A stretch of 64,000 bases of DNA, from assembly GCA_036406675.1 (NCBI GenBank), contig DASXAO010000033.1:1-64000 (forward strand). The letters run 5' to 3'. Positions 1 to 8,182 of this stretch are shown here, piece by piece. Each line of letters starts with the position of its first letter. Position 1 is the first letter of the stretch. The position numbers and the translations under genes are program-made. The DNA comes from SCGC-AG-212-J23 sp036406675. GTDB taxonomy: Bacteria; Pseudomonadota; Gammaproteobacteria; Burkholderiales; SG8-39. The notes beneath the pieces were generated by a model. That model had not been told where the DNA came from. It did no database searches and saw nothing but the letters and a program-made list of their open reading frames with translations.

Positions 1-1
1 C

Positions 2-151
2 GAGCACGGCCAGATCCTGCGCGCCGTGCTCGCTCGCCGCTCGGCGCGCGCCGTGCAGCTATTGGAGCGTCACATCGAGGCCAGCAAGAACGAGGTGCAC
101 AAGATCAGCCTCCACCGGCTGCATCTCGCGCACCTCGATTCACGATCTTAA
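2..151 (+). CDS. GntR-family regulator, FCD C-terminal end (partial)
   Basis: The last 49 residues of a protein whose beginning lies left of the window; the frame runs from base 2 to a TAA at 149-151. The sequence EHGQILRAVLARRSARAVQ followed by LLERHIEASK is the pattern of the last helices of FCD ligand-binding domains of FadR-subfamily GntR regulators (a His near EHxxIL, then A..LLExHI). The DNA-binding half is outside the window. FCD regulators usually control a neighbouring carboxylate or sugar-acid operon, so the TRAP operon at 1319 is a possible target, but a convergent hydrolase gene lies between. The family call is fairly safe; the target is inference. Confidence 0.7.
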   Translation, partial: EHGQILRAVLARRSARAVQLLERHIEASKNEVHKISLHRLHLAHLDSRS

Positions 152-167
152 AGTCGTTTGCGCCAAG

Positions 168-1076
168 TCAATGTGATGCGACAAACGACATGACCGCGGA
201 ATTGAACCCGTCGGGGTTCATGCGTGGCATGGAGTGAGCCGAGTTCGCGATGACGCGGCGCTCGACGCGCGACAGGCAGGCCTGCAACTTGTCGAGAGTG
301 GAGGCGTAGTCTGGCGGGCTGCGCTCGCCGCCGAGAAGGAGCATCGGCACTTGCAGGCGTTTGGCATCGTCACACGAGAAGGGGCTCCACGTTGCCCTGT
401 CGGTCTCATATACCGCCAAGGTCCATGCGTTGTCTCGAAGTGATTGCTTGGCGCGCTCGGGGGTGTTCGTCCACGCGCCAGGACCATTGAGGTACGTCAT
501 GAGGACTTCGAGTCCACCGTCGATGTCGCCGCTCGACAGCTTCTGGGACATTGTCCGAACAGCAGCTTCGCGTCGTGCGCTCAGTGCCGGGTCTTCCGGC
601 GCGAACGCGGGCATTCCGCCTCCGCCCTCCGCAAGGGTGAGGCTCCTGACGAGCGAGGGCGCCAATCGAGTGGCATAGAGCGCCGCGGTACCGCCGCGCG
701 AGTGCCCGACCAAATGAACAGGGCCCGCATTGAGCTGCTGAGCAAAGGCAACAACGTCGGCCGCTTGCTGATTGAGGCTGAACTCGCCCTCGCCGTGCCA
801 AGGCTCCGGATAGTAGCGCCTGAGGCTCACCGCGATTGCGCGGTACTTCGAAGCGAAAAACTCCATTTGCGCCGCCCAATACCGGTAGTCGACACCGGAG
901 CCATGAACAAATATGACCGGGACCCCGGCGCCTCGTTCGACATACGCCATTTCGTAGCCGTTTACCGACGCCGTTTTGACGCCTTGCGGTAGCGCCCAAG
1001 TACGAGGAACAGGTTGTGGTGTAGATTGGCAAGCGACCAGCAAGCTCGCCGACAAGAGCAGCGTCAGCGCTCGCAT
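168..1076 (-). CDS. alpha/beta hydrolase, probable lipoprotein
   Basis: A 302-residue alpha/beta hydrolase fold protein. The N-terminus has a hydrophobic signal ending in a lipobox (LVAC, Cys16), so it is probably lipid-anchored outside the cytoplasm. HGSG at about 58-61 is the oxyanion-side motif, GHSRGG carries the nucleophile Ser126, and the His of NSAHSM near the C-terminus completes a likely triad. The substrate cannot be deduced. It ends tail-to-tail against the GntR fragment with a 16-base gap. Its upstream side faces a 242-base region (1077-1318) shared with the divergent TRAP operon, in which I recognise no RNA or clear operator. Confidence 0.85.
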   Translation of the reverse strand: MRALTLLLSASLLVACQSTPQPVPRTWALPQGVKTASVNGYEMAYVERGAGVPVIFVHGSGVDYRYWAAQMEFFASKYRAIAVSLRRYYPEPWHGEGEFSLNQQAADVVAFAQQLNAGPVHLVGHSRGGTAALYATRLAPSLVRSLTLAEGGGGMPAFAPEDPALSARREAAVRTMSQKLSSGDIDGGLEVLMTYLNGPGAWTNTPERAKQSLRDNAWTLAVYETDRATWSPFSCDDAKRLQVPMLLLGGERSPPDYASTLDKLQACLSRVERRVIANSAHSMPRMNPDGFNSAVMSFVASH

Positions 1077-1318
1077 GCGATCCTCCCGACTTGAACCACT
1101 TTGGCTGTTTGTCTTCGCCCCTCGTCACACCGCGCGGTTCCGCCAGTTGGACGAGTGGCAGAGAATTCTGCTCTCTTCTTGGCTGTTTTGGGCGGTAACG
1201 GTCAGCGGTTAGCAGCGAGATCCACGACCAGTGCATCGCCAGGGCGCTGGCGGCGGCCGGGAAACCTTGCGAGAATTCCGCGGGGTACACCTTGGATCGC
1301 CAACGGAGGGAGGGGACG

Positions 1319-2311
1319 ATGAAATTCATCGGCAGAGGAGCTTTCGCCGGCGCGCTGCTCGCATTCGCGCTCGGCGCCAACGCGCAGGGCGCTAAACACT
1401 ACCGCTTCGCGCACGATCAGCAGCTCAATACCGGCTACAGCGTGGCCTACGACATCTTCTCCGCCAAGCTGAACAAGCTGAGCGGCGGCAAGATGCTGGT
1501 CGACCAGTATCCCGGCGCGCAGCTCGGGCAGGAGCCGCAGCTCCTGCAGCTGGTGAAAGCGGGCGACCTGGATTTCGCCATCGTTTCATCGGCCAACACC
1601 GCGACGATTTCGCCGCAGGCGGGCGTGATGTCGCTGCACTTCCTGTTCCGCTCGCCCGACCACGTCATCAAGTCGCTCGCCGACCAGCGCGTGTATGAAG
1701 CAATTCGCGACATGATCGACCAGACCACGCAGGGCATCCACGCCATCGGCCTGGGCACGCAGGGCGTGCGCAACCTGTACGGGAAGAAGCAGATCCACAG
1801 CGTCGCCGACCTGAAGGGCCTCAAGGTGCGGGTGCAGGCGACCGCGACGGAGGACACCATGTTCCCGGCGTACGGCGCGCAGACCGTGCACATGCCCTTC
1901 GGCAGCGTCTACACGTCGCTGCAGACCGGCGTGGTCGACTTCGGCGAGAACTCGATCAACGTCTACTTCGTGAACAAGCACTACGAGGTGGCGCCGGTGA
2001 TCTCGCTCTCCGAGCACGAGGCGAACAACGCCATCCTCTGGATCAGCGACCGGCTGTGGCAAGGCCTCAATACCGAGCAGCGCAAGTGGGTCCTGGAAGC
2101 CGGCCGCGACGTCAGCATGCAGGAGCCGAAGCGCGCCTTCGAGCTGGAGAACCAGGCGCTGGCGAAGATCCGCGCGATGGGCGTGAAGGTGGTCGACAAG
2201 GTCGACAAGTCGGGCTTCCAGAAGATCGCCGATCCGTACCTCGACAAGCTGGCGAAGGAGCTCGGGCCGCACGCAGACAAGGTGAAGACGCTGATCCGCT
2301 CGATCCAGTAG
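1319..2311 (+). CDS. dctP: TRAP transporter substrate-binding protein (DctP)
   Basis: A 330-residue periplasmic solute receptor of a tripartite ATP-independent transporter. Residues 1-22 form a Sec signal peptide (cleavage after ANA). The DctP core follows, including SVADLKGLKVRVQ, whose Arg171 is the conserved arginine that pairs with the ligand carboxylate in this family. ATG at 1319 is preferred over an upstream TTG at 1292 because a GGAGGGAGGG ribosome-binding site lies just before it and the signal peptide begins there. It leads the operon with the two membrane components and a GMC oxidoreductase, suggesting uptake of an organic acid; the actual ligand is unknown. Confidence 0.93.
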   Translation: MKFIGRGAFAGALLAFALGANAQGAKHYRFAHDQQLNTGYSVAYDIFSAKLNKLSGGKMLVDQYPGAQLGQEPQLLQLVKAGDLDFAIVSSANTATISPQAGVMSLHFLFRSPDHVIKSLADQRVYEAIRDMIDQTTQGIHAIGLGTQGVRNLYGKKQIHSVADLKGLKVRVQATATEDTMFPAYGAQTVHMPFGSVYTSLQTGVVDFGENSINVYFVNKHYEVAPVISLSEHEANNAILWISDRLWQGLNTEQRKWVLEAGRDVSMQEPKRAFELENQALAKIRAMGVKVVDKVDKSGFQKIADPYLDKLAKELGPHADKVKTLIRSIQ

Positions 2312-2322
2312 CGGGCGGGCCG

Positions 2323-2901
2323 GTGGGCAACTCCGGCCGGTTGGTGCTGCAGCGCCAGCGCCACCTGAAGTGGCGCGCGCTCGACGGGTTCGAGCGGGTC
2401 CTGATGATCCTGTGCGGGTTCACGCTCGCCGGCTTTTCGCTCTCGGTGTGCGCCGACATCGTCACGCGCATCGCGGGCCGGCCCTGGCTGTGGCTGCAGG
2501 AGGTGACTTCCACCCTCTTCATCTACGGCATCTTCATCGGCTTCGCCGCGGCGACGCGGCGCAATGACCATCTCTACCTGACCGCGGTCGCCGAGTCGCT
2601 GCACGGCGCTTCGCGGCGGCTCGCCGAGCTCCTGATCCGGGCGATCGTGCTGGCGGTCGCGCTGTGCATGGTGTATTTCGGCTACCAGACCTTCCTGCGC
2701 GGCTTCGGCAGCTTCCGCCTGCCGTCCAACACGCCGATCGCCTCGCTGTACGCGGCGATCCCCCTGTCCGGCGCGTTGATCGCGCTCTTCACCGTCGAGC
2801 AGATCGTCAACGGCTTGCGCAACGGCTTCGAGCACGCCGAGCCCGAGGAGGCGGAGGCGCCCGGGGCGCTCGACTTCGGCGCGGCGGAGAAGCGCCCATG
2901 A
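2323..2901 (+). CDS. dctQ: TRAP transporter small permease (DctQ)
   Basis: A 192-residue small membrane subunit of the TRAP transporter with four predicted hydrophobic segments: FERVLMILCGFTLAGFSLSV, a second around TSTLFIYGIFIGFAAA, a third around IRAIVLAVALCMVYFG, and a fourth around AAIPLSGALIALF. The WLWLQE segment before the second helix is typical of DctQ. GTG at 2323, 11 bases after the dctP stop, is the most upstream plausible start; the TTG and GTG at 2341-2346 are alternatives. The stop overlaps the dctM start (ATGA), so the two are probably translationally coupled. The charged C-terminal tail rich in Glu is unremarkable. Confidence 0.88.
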   Translation: MGNSGRLVLQRQRHLKWRALDGFERVLMILCGFTLAGFSLSVCADIVTRIAGRPWLWLQEVTSTLFIYGIFIGFAAATRRNDHLYLTAVAESLHGASRRLAELLIRAIVLAVALCMVYFGYQTFLRGFGSFRLPSNTPIASLYAAIPLSGALIALFTVEQIVNGLRNGFEHAEPEEAEAPGALDFGAAEKRP

Positions 2902-4235
2902 GCGCGCCGCTCATCCTCACGCTCATGTCTGCCTGCTTCCTCGCCTTCGGCTACCTCGGCGTGCCGGTGCCGTTCGCGCTGATGGGCGGCGTCTTCGTCG
3001 GCGCGCTGCTCGCGGACGTCTCGCTGGCGGCGATCCTGCAGAAGGTCTTCGACGGCATGGACAACGAGGCCCTGCTCGCCATCCCGTTCTTCCTGCTGGT
3101 CGGCGAGCTGATGAGCTCGGCGAACGTCGTGCAGCGCATCGCCAACCTGTCGCTTGCCCTGGTCGGCCATATTCGCGGCGGCCTGTCGCAGGTGGTGACC
3201 GTCTTCAGCATGTTCTTCTCCGAGATGTCGGGCTCCACCACCGCCGACGTCGCGGTCATGAGCCGCGCGCTCGCCCCGCCGATGAAGCGCGAGGGCTATC
3301 GCGGGCCGTTCATCGCCGCCATCATCGCCGCCGCCTCGACCATCGCCGCGCTGGTGCCGCCGAGCATCACCGCGGTGGTCTACGGCGCGGTCGGCAACGT
3401 CTCGATCGCGGGCCTCTTCATGGCGGGCGTGGTGCCGGGCTTCATGATCGGCTTCGGCCTCATGATCTTCTGCTATTTCTTCGGGCCGCCGGGCACGCGG
3501 CGCGCGCGCGCCCCGCTCGGCGTGGTTGCGCTCGCCACCAAGGACGCGGCGCTGCCGCTGATGATCCCGGCCATCCTCCTCGGCGGCATCCTCACCGGCT
3601 GGTTCACGCCGACCGAGGCCGGTGTCGTCGCCGCCGCCTGGATCCTGCTCGTCATCATCCCGACGTATAACCCGAGGCACCTGCGCAAGCTGCCGTACGA
3701 CTTCTGCCTCGCGGGCCTGATCTTCTCGCTGCCGCTGATCACGATCGGCGCCGCCAACGCCTTCGGCTGGCTGCTCGCCTACCTGCGCGGCGCCATCGTC
3801 ATCGCCGACTGGATCACCGGCATCGCCGGCCACGACCCGCACCTGATCATGCTGCTGATGGTGCTGCTGTTCACCATCGTGGGCGACTTCATCGAGCCGG
3901 TGCCGACCATCATCATCTTCATGCCGCTGGTGAACGCGCTCGCGCAGGCCGGCAACATCAATCCCGTGCACATGGGCGTGGTGCTGATCGCGACGCTCGC
4001 CTTCGGCCTGATCACGCCGCCCTACGGCCTGGTCCTGCTGATGGCGTCGAAGTTCGTCGGCGTGCGCTTCTCGCAGGCGCTGCGCGCCGCGCTGCCGATT
4101 TACGTCGTGTTCCTCGTCACCATCGGCTTCGCCATCTACTTTCCCGACGTCGTGCTGTGGCTGCCGAAGCACGTGATCCCCGCCTCGGTCGGCTGCTTCG
4201 CCAACCCGAGCGGCGCGGGCTTCATCTGCCCCTGA
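2898..4235 (+). CDS. dctM: TRAP transporter large permease (DctM)
   Basis: A 445-residue large membrane subunit with about 12 hydrophobic helices, the ion-coupled transport channel. Family hallmarks are visible: GVPVPFALMGG near the start, the SGSTTADVAVMSRAL loop, ALVPPSITAVVYGA, and GDFIEPVPTIIIFMPL toward the C-terminus. The length is normal for the family. The start overlaps dctQ by four bases (ATGA). Together with dctP and dctQ this is a complete Na+-driven TRAP system. The last roughly 15 residues (CFANPSGAGFICP) form a short extra tail. Confidence 0.94.
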   Translation: MSAPLILTLMSACFLAFGYLGVPVPFALMGGVFVGALLADVSLAAILQKVFDGMDNEALLAIPFFLLVGELMSSANVVQRIANLSLALVGHIRGGLSQVVTVFSMFFSEMSGSTTADVAVMSRALAPPMKREGYRGPFIAAIIAAASTIAALVPPSITAVVYGAVGNVSIAGLFMAGVVPGFMIGFGLMIFCYFFGPPGTRRARAPLGVVALATKDAALPLMIPAILLGGILTGWFTPTEAGVVAAAWILLVIIPTYNPRHLRKLPYDFCLAGLIFSLPLITIGAANAFGWLLAYLRGAIVIADWITGIAGHDPHLIMLLMVLLFTIVGDFIEPVPTIIIFMPLVNALAQAGNINPVHMGVVLIATLAFGLITPPYGLVLLMASKFVGVRFSQALRAALPIYVVFLVTIGFAIYFPDVVLWLPKHVIPASVGCFANPSGAGFICP

Positions 4236-4254
4236 GCGCGTGAAAGGCTGAGGC

Positions 4255-5637
4255 ATGGACATCGAAGCGATCGTCGTAGGCAGCGGGTTCGGAGGCGCGG
4301 TCGCCGCACTCCGCCTTGGGCAGGCGGGCGTACGAACGCTCGTGCTGGAGCGCGGCCGGCGATGGCCGATTCGCCCGTCCGGGGACACGTTCGCGCCGTC
4401 GTCGAGCCCTGACCGCCGCACGGCATGGTTTCGAACGAGCTGGGGCGGCCGTCCCATCGAGCGCTACGCCGGGGTCCGGGACATGATCGAGGGCAACGGC
4501 ATGACCGCCACGCAGGGGGCGGGCGTGGGCGGCGGTTCGCTCGTCTACGCCGCGTTCACTTATCAGCCGAGCCGCGAGATGTTTCGCCGGGCGTTGGGCG
4601 ACGGGATCGACTACGACGCGATGGATCGAGTCTTTTACCCGCGCGTCCGCGCGATGCTCAAGGCATCCCCGATCCCGGATGACGTCCTGGCGGCCCCTTG
4701 TGCCGCGGGCGCCCGGCGATTCATCGAGCAGGCGAAGGCGGCGGGCTTCCACGCTCGTCGCCTCGACATGGCCATCGACTGGGACATCGTACGGGAGGAG
4801 ATCGCGGGCGAGCGTGAGCCGAGCTGGATCGTGGGCGAGTTCACCACGAACAGCGGCGCGAAGAACACGCTCGACCGCAACTACCTCGCCCTCGCCGAGG
4901 ACGCCGGGCCCGTCGACATTCGCCCTCTTCATCGCGTCACGGCGATCGCCGAGCGAAAGGGAGGCTATCGCATCTCGTTCGAAGCGATCGACGAGCTTGG
5001 CGCCGTCATCGCTCGGGACACCGTGGATTGCCGCCTGCTCTTCCTCGCGGCTGGCTCGATAGGCACGAGCACGCTGCTTCTGCGGGCCCGTTCGAAGGGC
5101 ACGCTCGGGCGGCTCGGCGAGGACGTCGGCCGCTGGTGGGGCGGGAACGGAGACCGCTTCGTGCCGATCGCGGAAGAGCGCCGCATGATCACGGGCGTTT
5201 CGTTCGAGCACCTCGACAATCCGCACGGCCCGGTCGTCGTGGAAGACACGCCGGACGTTCGCTTCGTGATGACGTGCGACGGCGTGGGCGCCTTGCGCTA
5301 CGACCCCGAGCGCGACGACGTCGCGCTCGAGTGGCCAGCCGATGACTCGGCAATAATCGCCGCGACGCGCGCATCGGCATATACGAACCAGATCCTCGAA
5401 ACGCGAAACGGCCTGCCTCCGTTCGCGACCCACGTTACGTCCCGGACCGTGCATCCGCTTGGCGGCGCCGTGATTGGACATGTCTGCGACAGCCTCGGGC
5501 GCGTCCTGGGCTACGACGGACTCTACGTCGTCGATGGGGCCCTGCTTCCCGGAACCTCCGGGTGCGCCAATCCGTCGCTGACGATCGCGGCGCTCGCCGA
5601 GCGCGCGCTGGAGCAGATCGTCCACGAGGCTCGTTAG
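4255..5637 (+). CDS. GMC-type FAD oxidoreductase (cholesterol-oxidase-like)
   Basis: A 460-residue flavoprotein of the glucose-methanol-choline oxidoreductase family. GSGFGG at 9-14 is the dinucleotide-binding motif for FAD; the GVGGGSLVYA segment around residue 100 is the second flavin-contacting glycine loop. The C-terminal domain has TVHPLGG with His400 and CANPSLT with Asn439, matching the catalytic His/Asn pair of cholesterol oxidases and related alcohol dehydrogenases. No signal peptide is evident, so it is probably cytoplasmic. It begins 19 bases after dctM and probably belongs to the same transcript, hinting that the TRAP substrate or a product is an alcohol or hydroxyacid. The substrate is unknown. 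Confidence 0.88.
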   Translation: MDIEAIVVGSGFGGAVAALRLGQAGVRTLVLERGRRWPIRPSGDTFAPSSSPDRRTAWFRTSWGGRPIERYAGVRDMIEGNGMTATQGAGVGGGSLVYAAFTYQPSREMFRRALGDGIDYDAMDRVFYPRVRAMLKASPIPDDVLAAPCAAGARRFIEQAKAAGFHARRLDMAIDWDIVREEIAGEREPSWIVGEFTTNSGAKNTLDRNYLALAEDAGPVDIRPLHRVTAIAERKGGYRISFEAIDELGAVIARDTVDCRLLFLAAGSIGTSTLLLRARSKGTLGRLGEDVGRWWGGNGDRFVPIAEERRMITGVSFEHLDNPHGPVVVEDTPDVRFVMTCDGVGALRYDPERDDVALEWPADDSAIIAATRASAYTNQILETRNGLPPFATHVTSRTVHPLGGAVIGHVCDSLGRVLGYDGLYVVDGALLPGTSGCANPSLTIAALAERALEQIVHEAR

Positions 5638-5645
5638 CTCGCGCC

Positions 5646-6014
5646 TCAAGCCGCAGTGGAACGAACGCGCCCGCTCTTGAGCAACCCTCCCAGGAAGACT
5701 CCTGCCGTAACGTCGTACGCGGCGCAGAATTCCGGCCACCAATTCGGCACGCCCGGATTGGATATGACGGCAGCGTGGATGGAATCGAAAATGCCGTGTG
5801 CCGTCAGCGCAAGCGCGGCAACCCAGAGGGACCACCTGAAACCTGCTAGCGCGGCTGCGACGAAGACTGCGCCGGCCGCACACTCGAGAACGAGTGCATG
5901 TGTGGAAGCGCCCATGGCAGCGAACAGCGCGTAGTAGGACGCGACCACGATCGTCACGACCGGATAGAAGGCCCGATCGCGGTCGAGGCCGACGCCAGTG
6001 GCGAGAAGCCCCAC
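5646..6014 (-). CDS. small multi-pass membrane protein, unknown function
   Basis: A 122-residue hydrophobic protein with about four membrane segments, including VVTIVVASYYALFAAMG and LWVAALALTAHGIFDSIHAA. HGIFDSIHA, with two histidines and an aspartate inside the membrane region, and PNWWPEFCAAYD are distinctive, but I do not recognise a named family. The GTG start given is the first conventional one; the open frame continues upstream through a hydrophobic run (LALLVGVVLALCVG) to a CTG at 6050, one base after the upstream cupin stop, so the true protein may be about 12 residues longer. Its stop faces that of the GMC gene across eight bases. Confidence 0.65.
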   Translation of the reverse strand: MGLLATGVGLDRDRAFYPVVTIVVASYYALFAAMGASTHALVLECAAGAVFVAAALAGFRWSLWVAALALTAHGIFDSIHAAVISNPGVPNWWPEFCAAYDVTAGVFLGGLLKSGRVRSTAA

Positions 6015-6051
6015 ACAAAGTGCCAGTACGACTCCGACGAGTAGCGCCAGA

Positions 6052-7137
6052 TCAGATGTCCTGGTACGTGCTGTAGAAAGAGAAGAAGTCGTTGTCGAAC
6101 ACGAAGTTGGTGAAGGTCATGGTGATCGAGACCTCCAGGCCACGGACGTGGTGCCACCACCCAACGGGCAGGAACAGCAGGTCGCCCGGTCCGATCTCCA
6201 CGTCGGTGACGGTGACGTCGCGGAAGAGCGGGAAGCGGTCGTAGTCGATGCGATCCAGGTCGACCTGCGTGTAGCAGTGGCGATTGTTGTAGACGTGAGG
6301 GAGCTCGTAGGGGGCGATCAGCCGGACGAGCTTGCGCCCGAGCACCTGGGCCATGAAGTTGTTGGTGAGATCGTGGTGCAGCGGCGTGACCGTTCCGTTC
6401 GGCCCGAACCAGAAGAAGCCCCGGTTATTGGGGTCGTCGTCGCGCAAATACTCGGGGAAGGGCACGATGTCTTCCCACAGCTCCTTCAACGCCTCCCTGT
6501 TGGTGCCGGAATTGTTCGCGGTGATGTAGAAGTCGTTGGTCTCGCCGCTCGACTCCACCAGCTCCACATATTCGCCGAAGGTCATCGCGCGGCGCAGGCG
6601 CTCGGAGTTCTGCTCGTAGTTCGCGTCGCCGCCGCGGTTCGCCTGCACCGAGACGACGCGCTCGCCGAAACGCCGCTTGAGCTCCGGCAAAGTCCAGCGC
6701 GCGAGCGCGGGCCAGTCGTCCATCGCGCCCGTCATCACCACCGGGCGATTCAGGGCGTAGTACTCGTCGAGGAACCGCTGGCGCGGAAGCTTCGGCACGC
6801 GCGGCACCTTTCCGTGCCAGCTCGCCTGCCGCGCGGCGCGGCGATAGCACGCGAGCACCCAGTCGCGCTTCGCGAGCTTCGCATCGAGCGTTGCGCCGTC
6901 GGGGGCGCGAACCGCGGCGAGCTGCCGCGCCGCGCGTACGTACGGATGGCTCGCCGCCGCCCGCACCTCGGCAGCGGCCGTGCTGCTGTCGACGCCCGCC
7001 TTCAGCATCGCCTGCACCATCGAGGCTTCGGAGTTCCCGAGCAGCACGTTCTCGGCGCACCAGCGGCGCCACGAGTCGTCCATCGGCACGTTCGCACGCC
7101 CAACCGGGTTCCCCGAACCGCCGTTCGTATTCGCCAT
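6052..7137 (-). CDS. cupin-like / JmjC-domain Fe(II)/2-oxoglutarate oxygenase
   Basis: A 361-residue protein whose C-terminal half is a cupin_8/JmjC-like double-stranded beta-helix. The metal site is visible: LHHDL with His254 and Asp256 (HxD) and the distal His329/His330 in PVGWWHHVRG. The RPVVMTG-type segment and FFWFGPNGTVTP are also typical. The first ~90 residues form an Ala/Arg-rich helical region of unknown role. Relatives hydroxylate proteins or small molecules, so the substrate cannot be inferred. A hairpin sits between this gene and the upstream TctC gene, and a small membrane protein follows closely. Confidence 0.8.
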   Translation of the reverse strand: MANTNGGSGNPVGRANVPMDDSWRRWCAENVLLGNSEASMVQAMLKAGVDSSTAAAEVRAAASHPYVRAARQLAAVRAPDGATLDAKLAKRDWVLACYRRAARQASWHGKVPRVPKLPRQRFLDEYYALNRPVVMTGAMDDWPALARWTLPELKRRFGERVVSVQANRGGDANYEQNSERLRRAMTFGEYVELVESSGETNDFYITANNSGTNREALKELWEDIVPFPEYLRDDDPNNRGFFWFGPNGTVTPLHHDLTNNFMAQVLGRKLVRLIAPYELPHVYNNRHCYTQVDLDRIDYDRFPLFRDVTVTDVEIGPGDLLFLPVGWWHHVRGLEVSITMTFTNFVFDNDFFSFYSTYQDI

Positions 7138-7170
7138 GCCGGGTGCCTTCCTGCAGGAGTGAAAGCTTCT

Positions 7171-7193
7171 GCGGATTCTGCACCAGAATCCGC
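7171..7193. terminator. perfect 10-bp hairpin between tctC and the cupin gene
   Basis: GCGGATTCTG (7171-7180), a three-base loop, then CAGAATCCGC (7184-7193). It lies 14 bases after the stop of the leftward TctC gene and about 34 bases before the cupin start. The stem is perfect, but no T-tract follows on the leftward strand, so it may be a weak or factor-assisted terminator or an RNA-stabilising structure rather than a classical intrinsic terminator. Confidence 0.5.
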
Positions 7194-7206
7194 CGGCGGC
7201 AGAATT

Positions 7207-8178
7207 TCAGCCGGGCTTGATGTTGCCCGCCCGGATCACCTTGGCCCACTTGGCCGTTTCTTCGGCGATGAGCGTCCCGAAGTCGGCAGGTGAACCGGCA
7301 AGCGGCATGGCCCCGAGGTCGGCAAGACGCGCCTTCAGCTTCGGATCGGCAAGGCCTGCGTTGATCGCATTGTTGAGCGTGCGCACGACGTCGACCGGCG
7401 TGCCCCGGGGCGCGCAGAAGCCGTTCCATCCGCTCGCCTCGTAGCCGGGCACGAACTCGGCGACGGCCGGCACCTCCGGCAGGGCGTCCGAGCGTGCAGC
7501 CGTCGTCACTGCCAAGGCGCGAAGCTTTCCCGATCTCACGTGCTGGATCGAGGGGGGCAAGGGCTCGAACAAGACCTGCACTTGGCCGTTGAGCAAATCC
7601 GTGATCGCCTGGGCAGCGCCTTTATAGGGCACATGGAGGAAATCGGCGCCGGTCATGCTCTTGAACAGCGCGCCGGCGAGATGCTGCGTGGTGCCGTTGC
7701 CGGAGGAGCCCTGGTTGACCTTGCCCGGATTTGCCTTCGCGTAGGCGATGAACTCGGAAACCGTCCTCGCCGGGAAAGACGCATTCACCGTCATGACGTT
7801 CGGAAACCGAGTGACACCGGCAACCGGGGCGAGGTCGTTGATGAAATTGAAGCCGAGGCTGTCGTAGAGCGTCGCGTTGACCGCGTTCACCGCGCCGCCG
7901 AGCAGCAGCGTATGGCCGTCCCCCGGCGCGCGAACGACCGCCTCGGTCGCCAGATTGCTGCTCGCGCCGGGCCGGTTCTCGACGATGAAGGGCTGGTGGA
8001 GCTGCTCGGACAGCGATTGCCCGATCAGGCGCGCAACGATGTCGAAGTTCCCGCCCGCCACGAAGCCGACGAGGATGCGCACCGGTCGCGTCGGATACGA
8101 CTGCGCCCGCGAAATTCCGATACCCGAGAGCGCCGCAGAACCTGCTGCCCATAGCAGGACCTGGCGGCGCGTTGGCAT
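7207..8178 (-). CDS. Bug/TctC-family periplasmic binding protein
   Basis: A 323-residue solute receptor of the tripartite tricarboxylate transporter type. The leader has a twin-arginine-like TRRQVLL followed by a hydrophobic core and an SRAQ cleavage region, so it may use the Tat route. YPTRPVRILVGFVAGGNFD is the family's first beta-strand and ligand loop, and FIVENRPGASSN, HVPYKGAAQAITDLLNGQ and VPAVAEFVPGYEASGWNG are further landmarks. No TctA/TctB membrane partner is in the window. It sits four bases downstream of the NCS2 permease and probably shares its operon, so it may bind a related nitrogenous or carboxylate ligand; that link is inference. Confidence 0.9.
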   Translation of the reverse strand: MPTRRQVLLWAAGSAALSGIGISRAQSYPTRPVRILVGFVAGGNFDIVARLIGQSLSEQLHQPFIVENRPGASSNLATEAVVRAPGDGHTLLLGGAVNAVNATLYDSLGFNFINDLAPVAGVTRFPNVMTVNASFPARTVSEFIAYAKANPGKVNQGSSGNGTTQHLAGALFKSMTGADFLHVPYKGAAQAITDLLNGQVQVLFEPLPPSIQHVRSGKLRALAVTTAARSDALPEVPAVAEFVPGYEASGWNGFCAPRGTPVDVVRTLNNAINAGLADPKLKARLADLGAMPLAGSPADFGTLIAEETAKWAKVIRAGNIKPG

Positions 8179-8182
8179 GCCG

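Noticed and set aside
1077..1318. Possible small RNA or tRNA in the 242-base region before dctP
   Set aside because: No cloverleaf, CCA end or strong hairpin with T-run; TTGGCTGTTT occurs twice but that is too little to call a feature.
2682..4457. 591-codon open frame antisense to dctM
   Set aside because: Low-complexity His/Arg/Asp/Glu-rich translation; the sense strand is an unambiguous TRAP permease.
7207..8178. ABC-transporter substrate-binding protein
   Set aside because: The YPTRPVRILVGF start, VENRPGAS and HVPYKG blocks are specific to the TctC/Bug family, and no ABC permease or ATPase genes are near.
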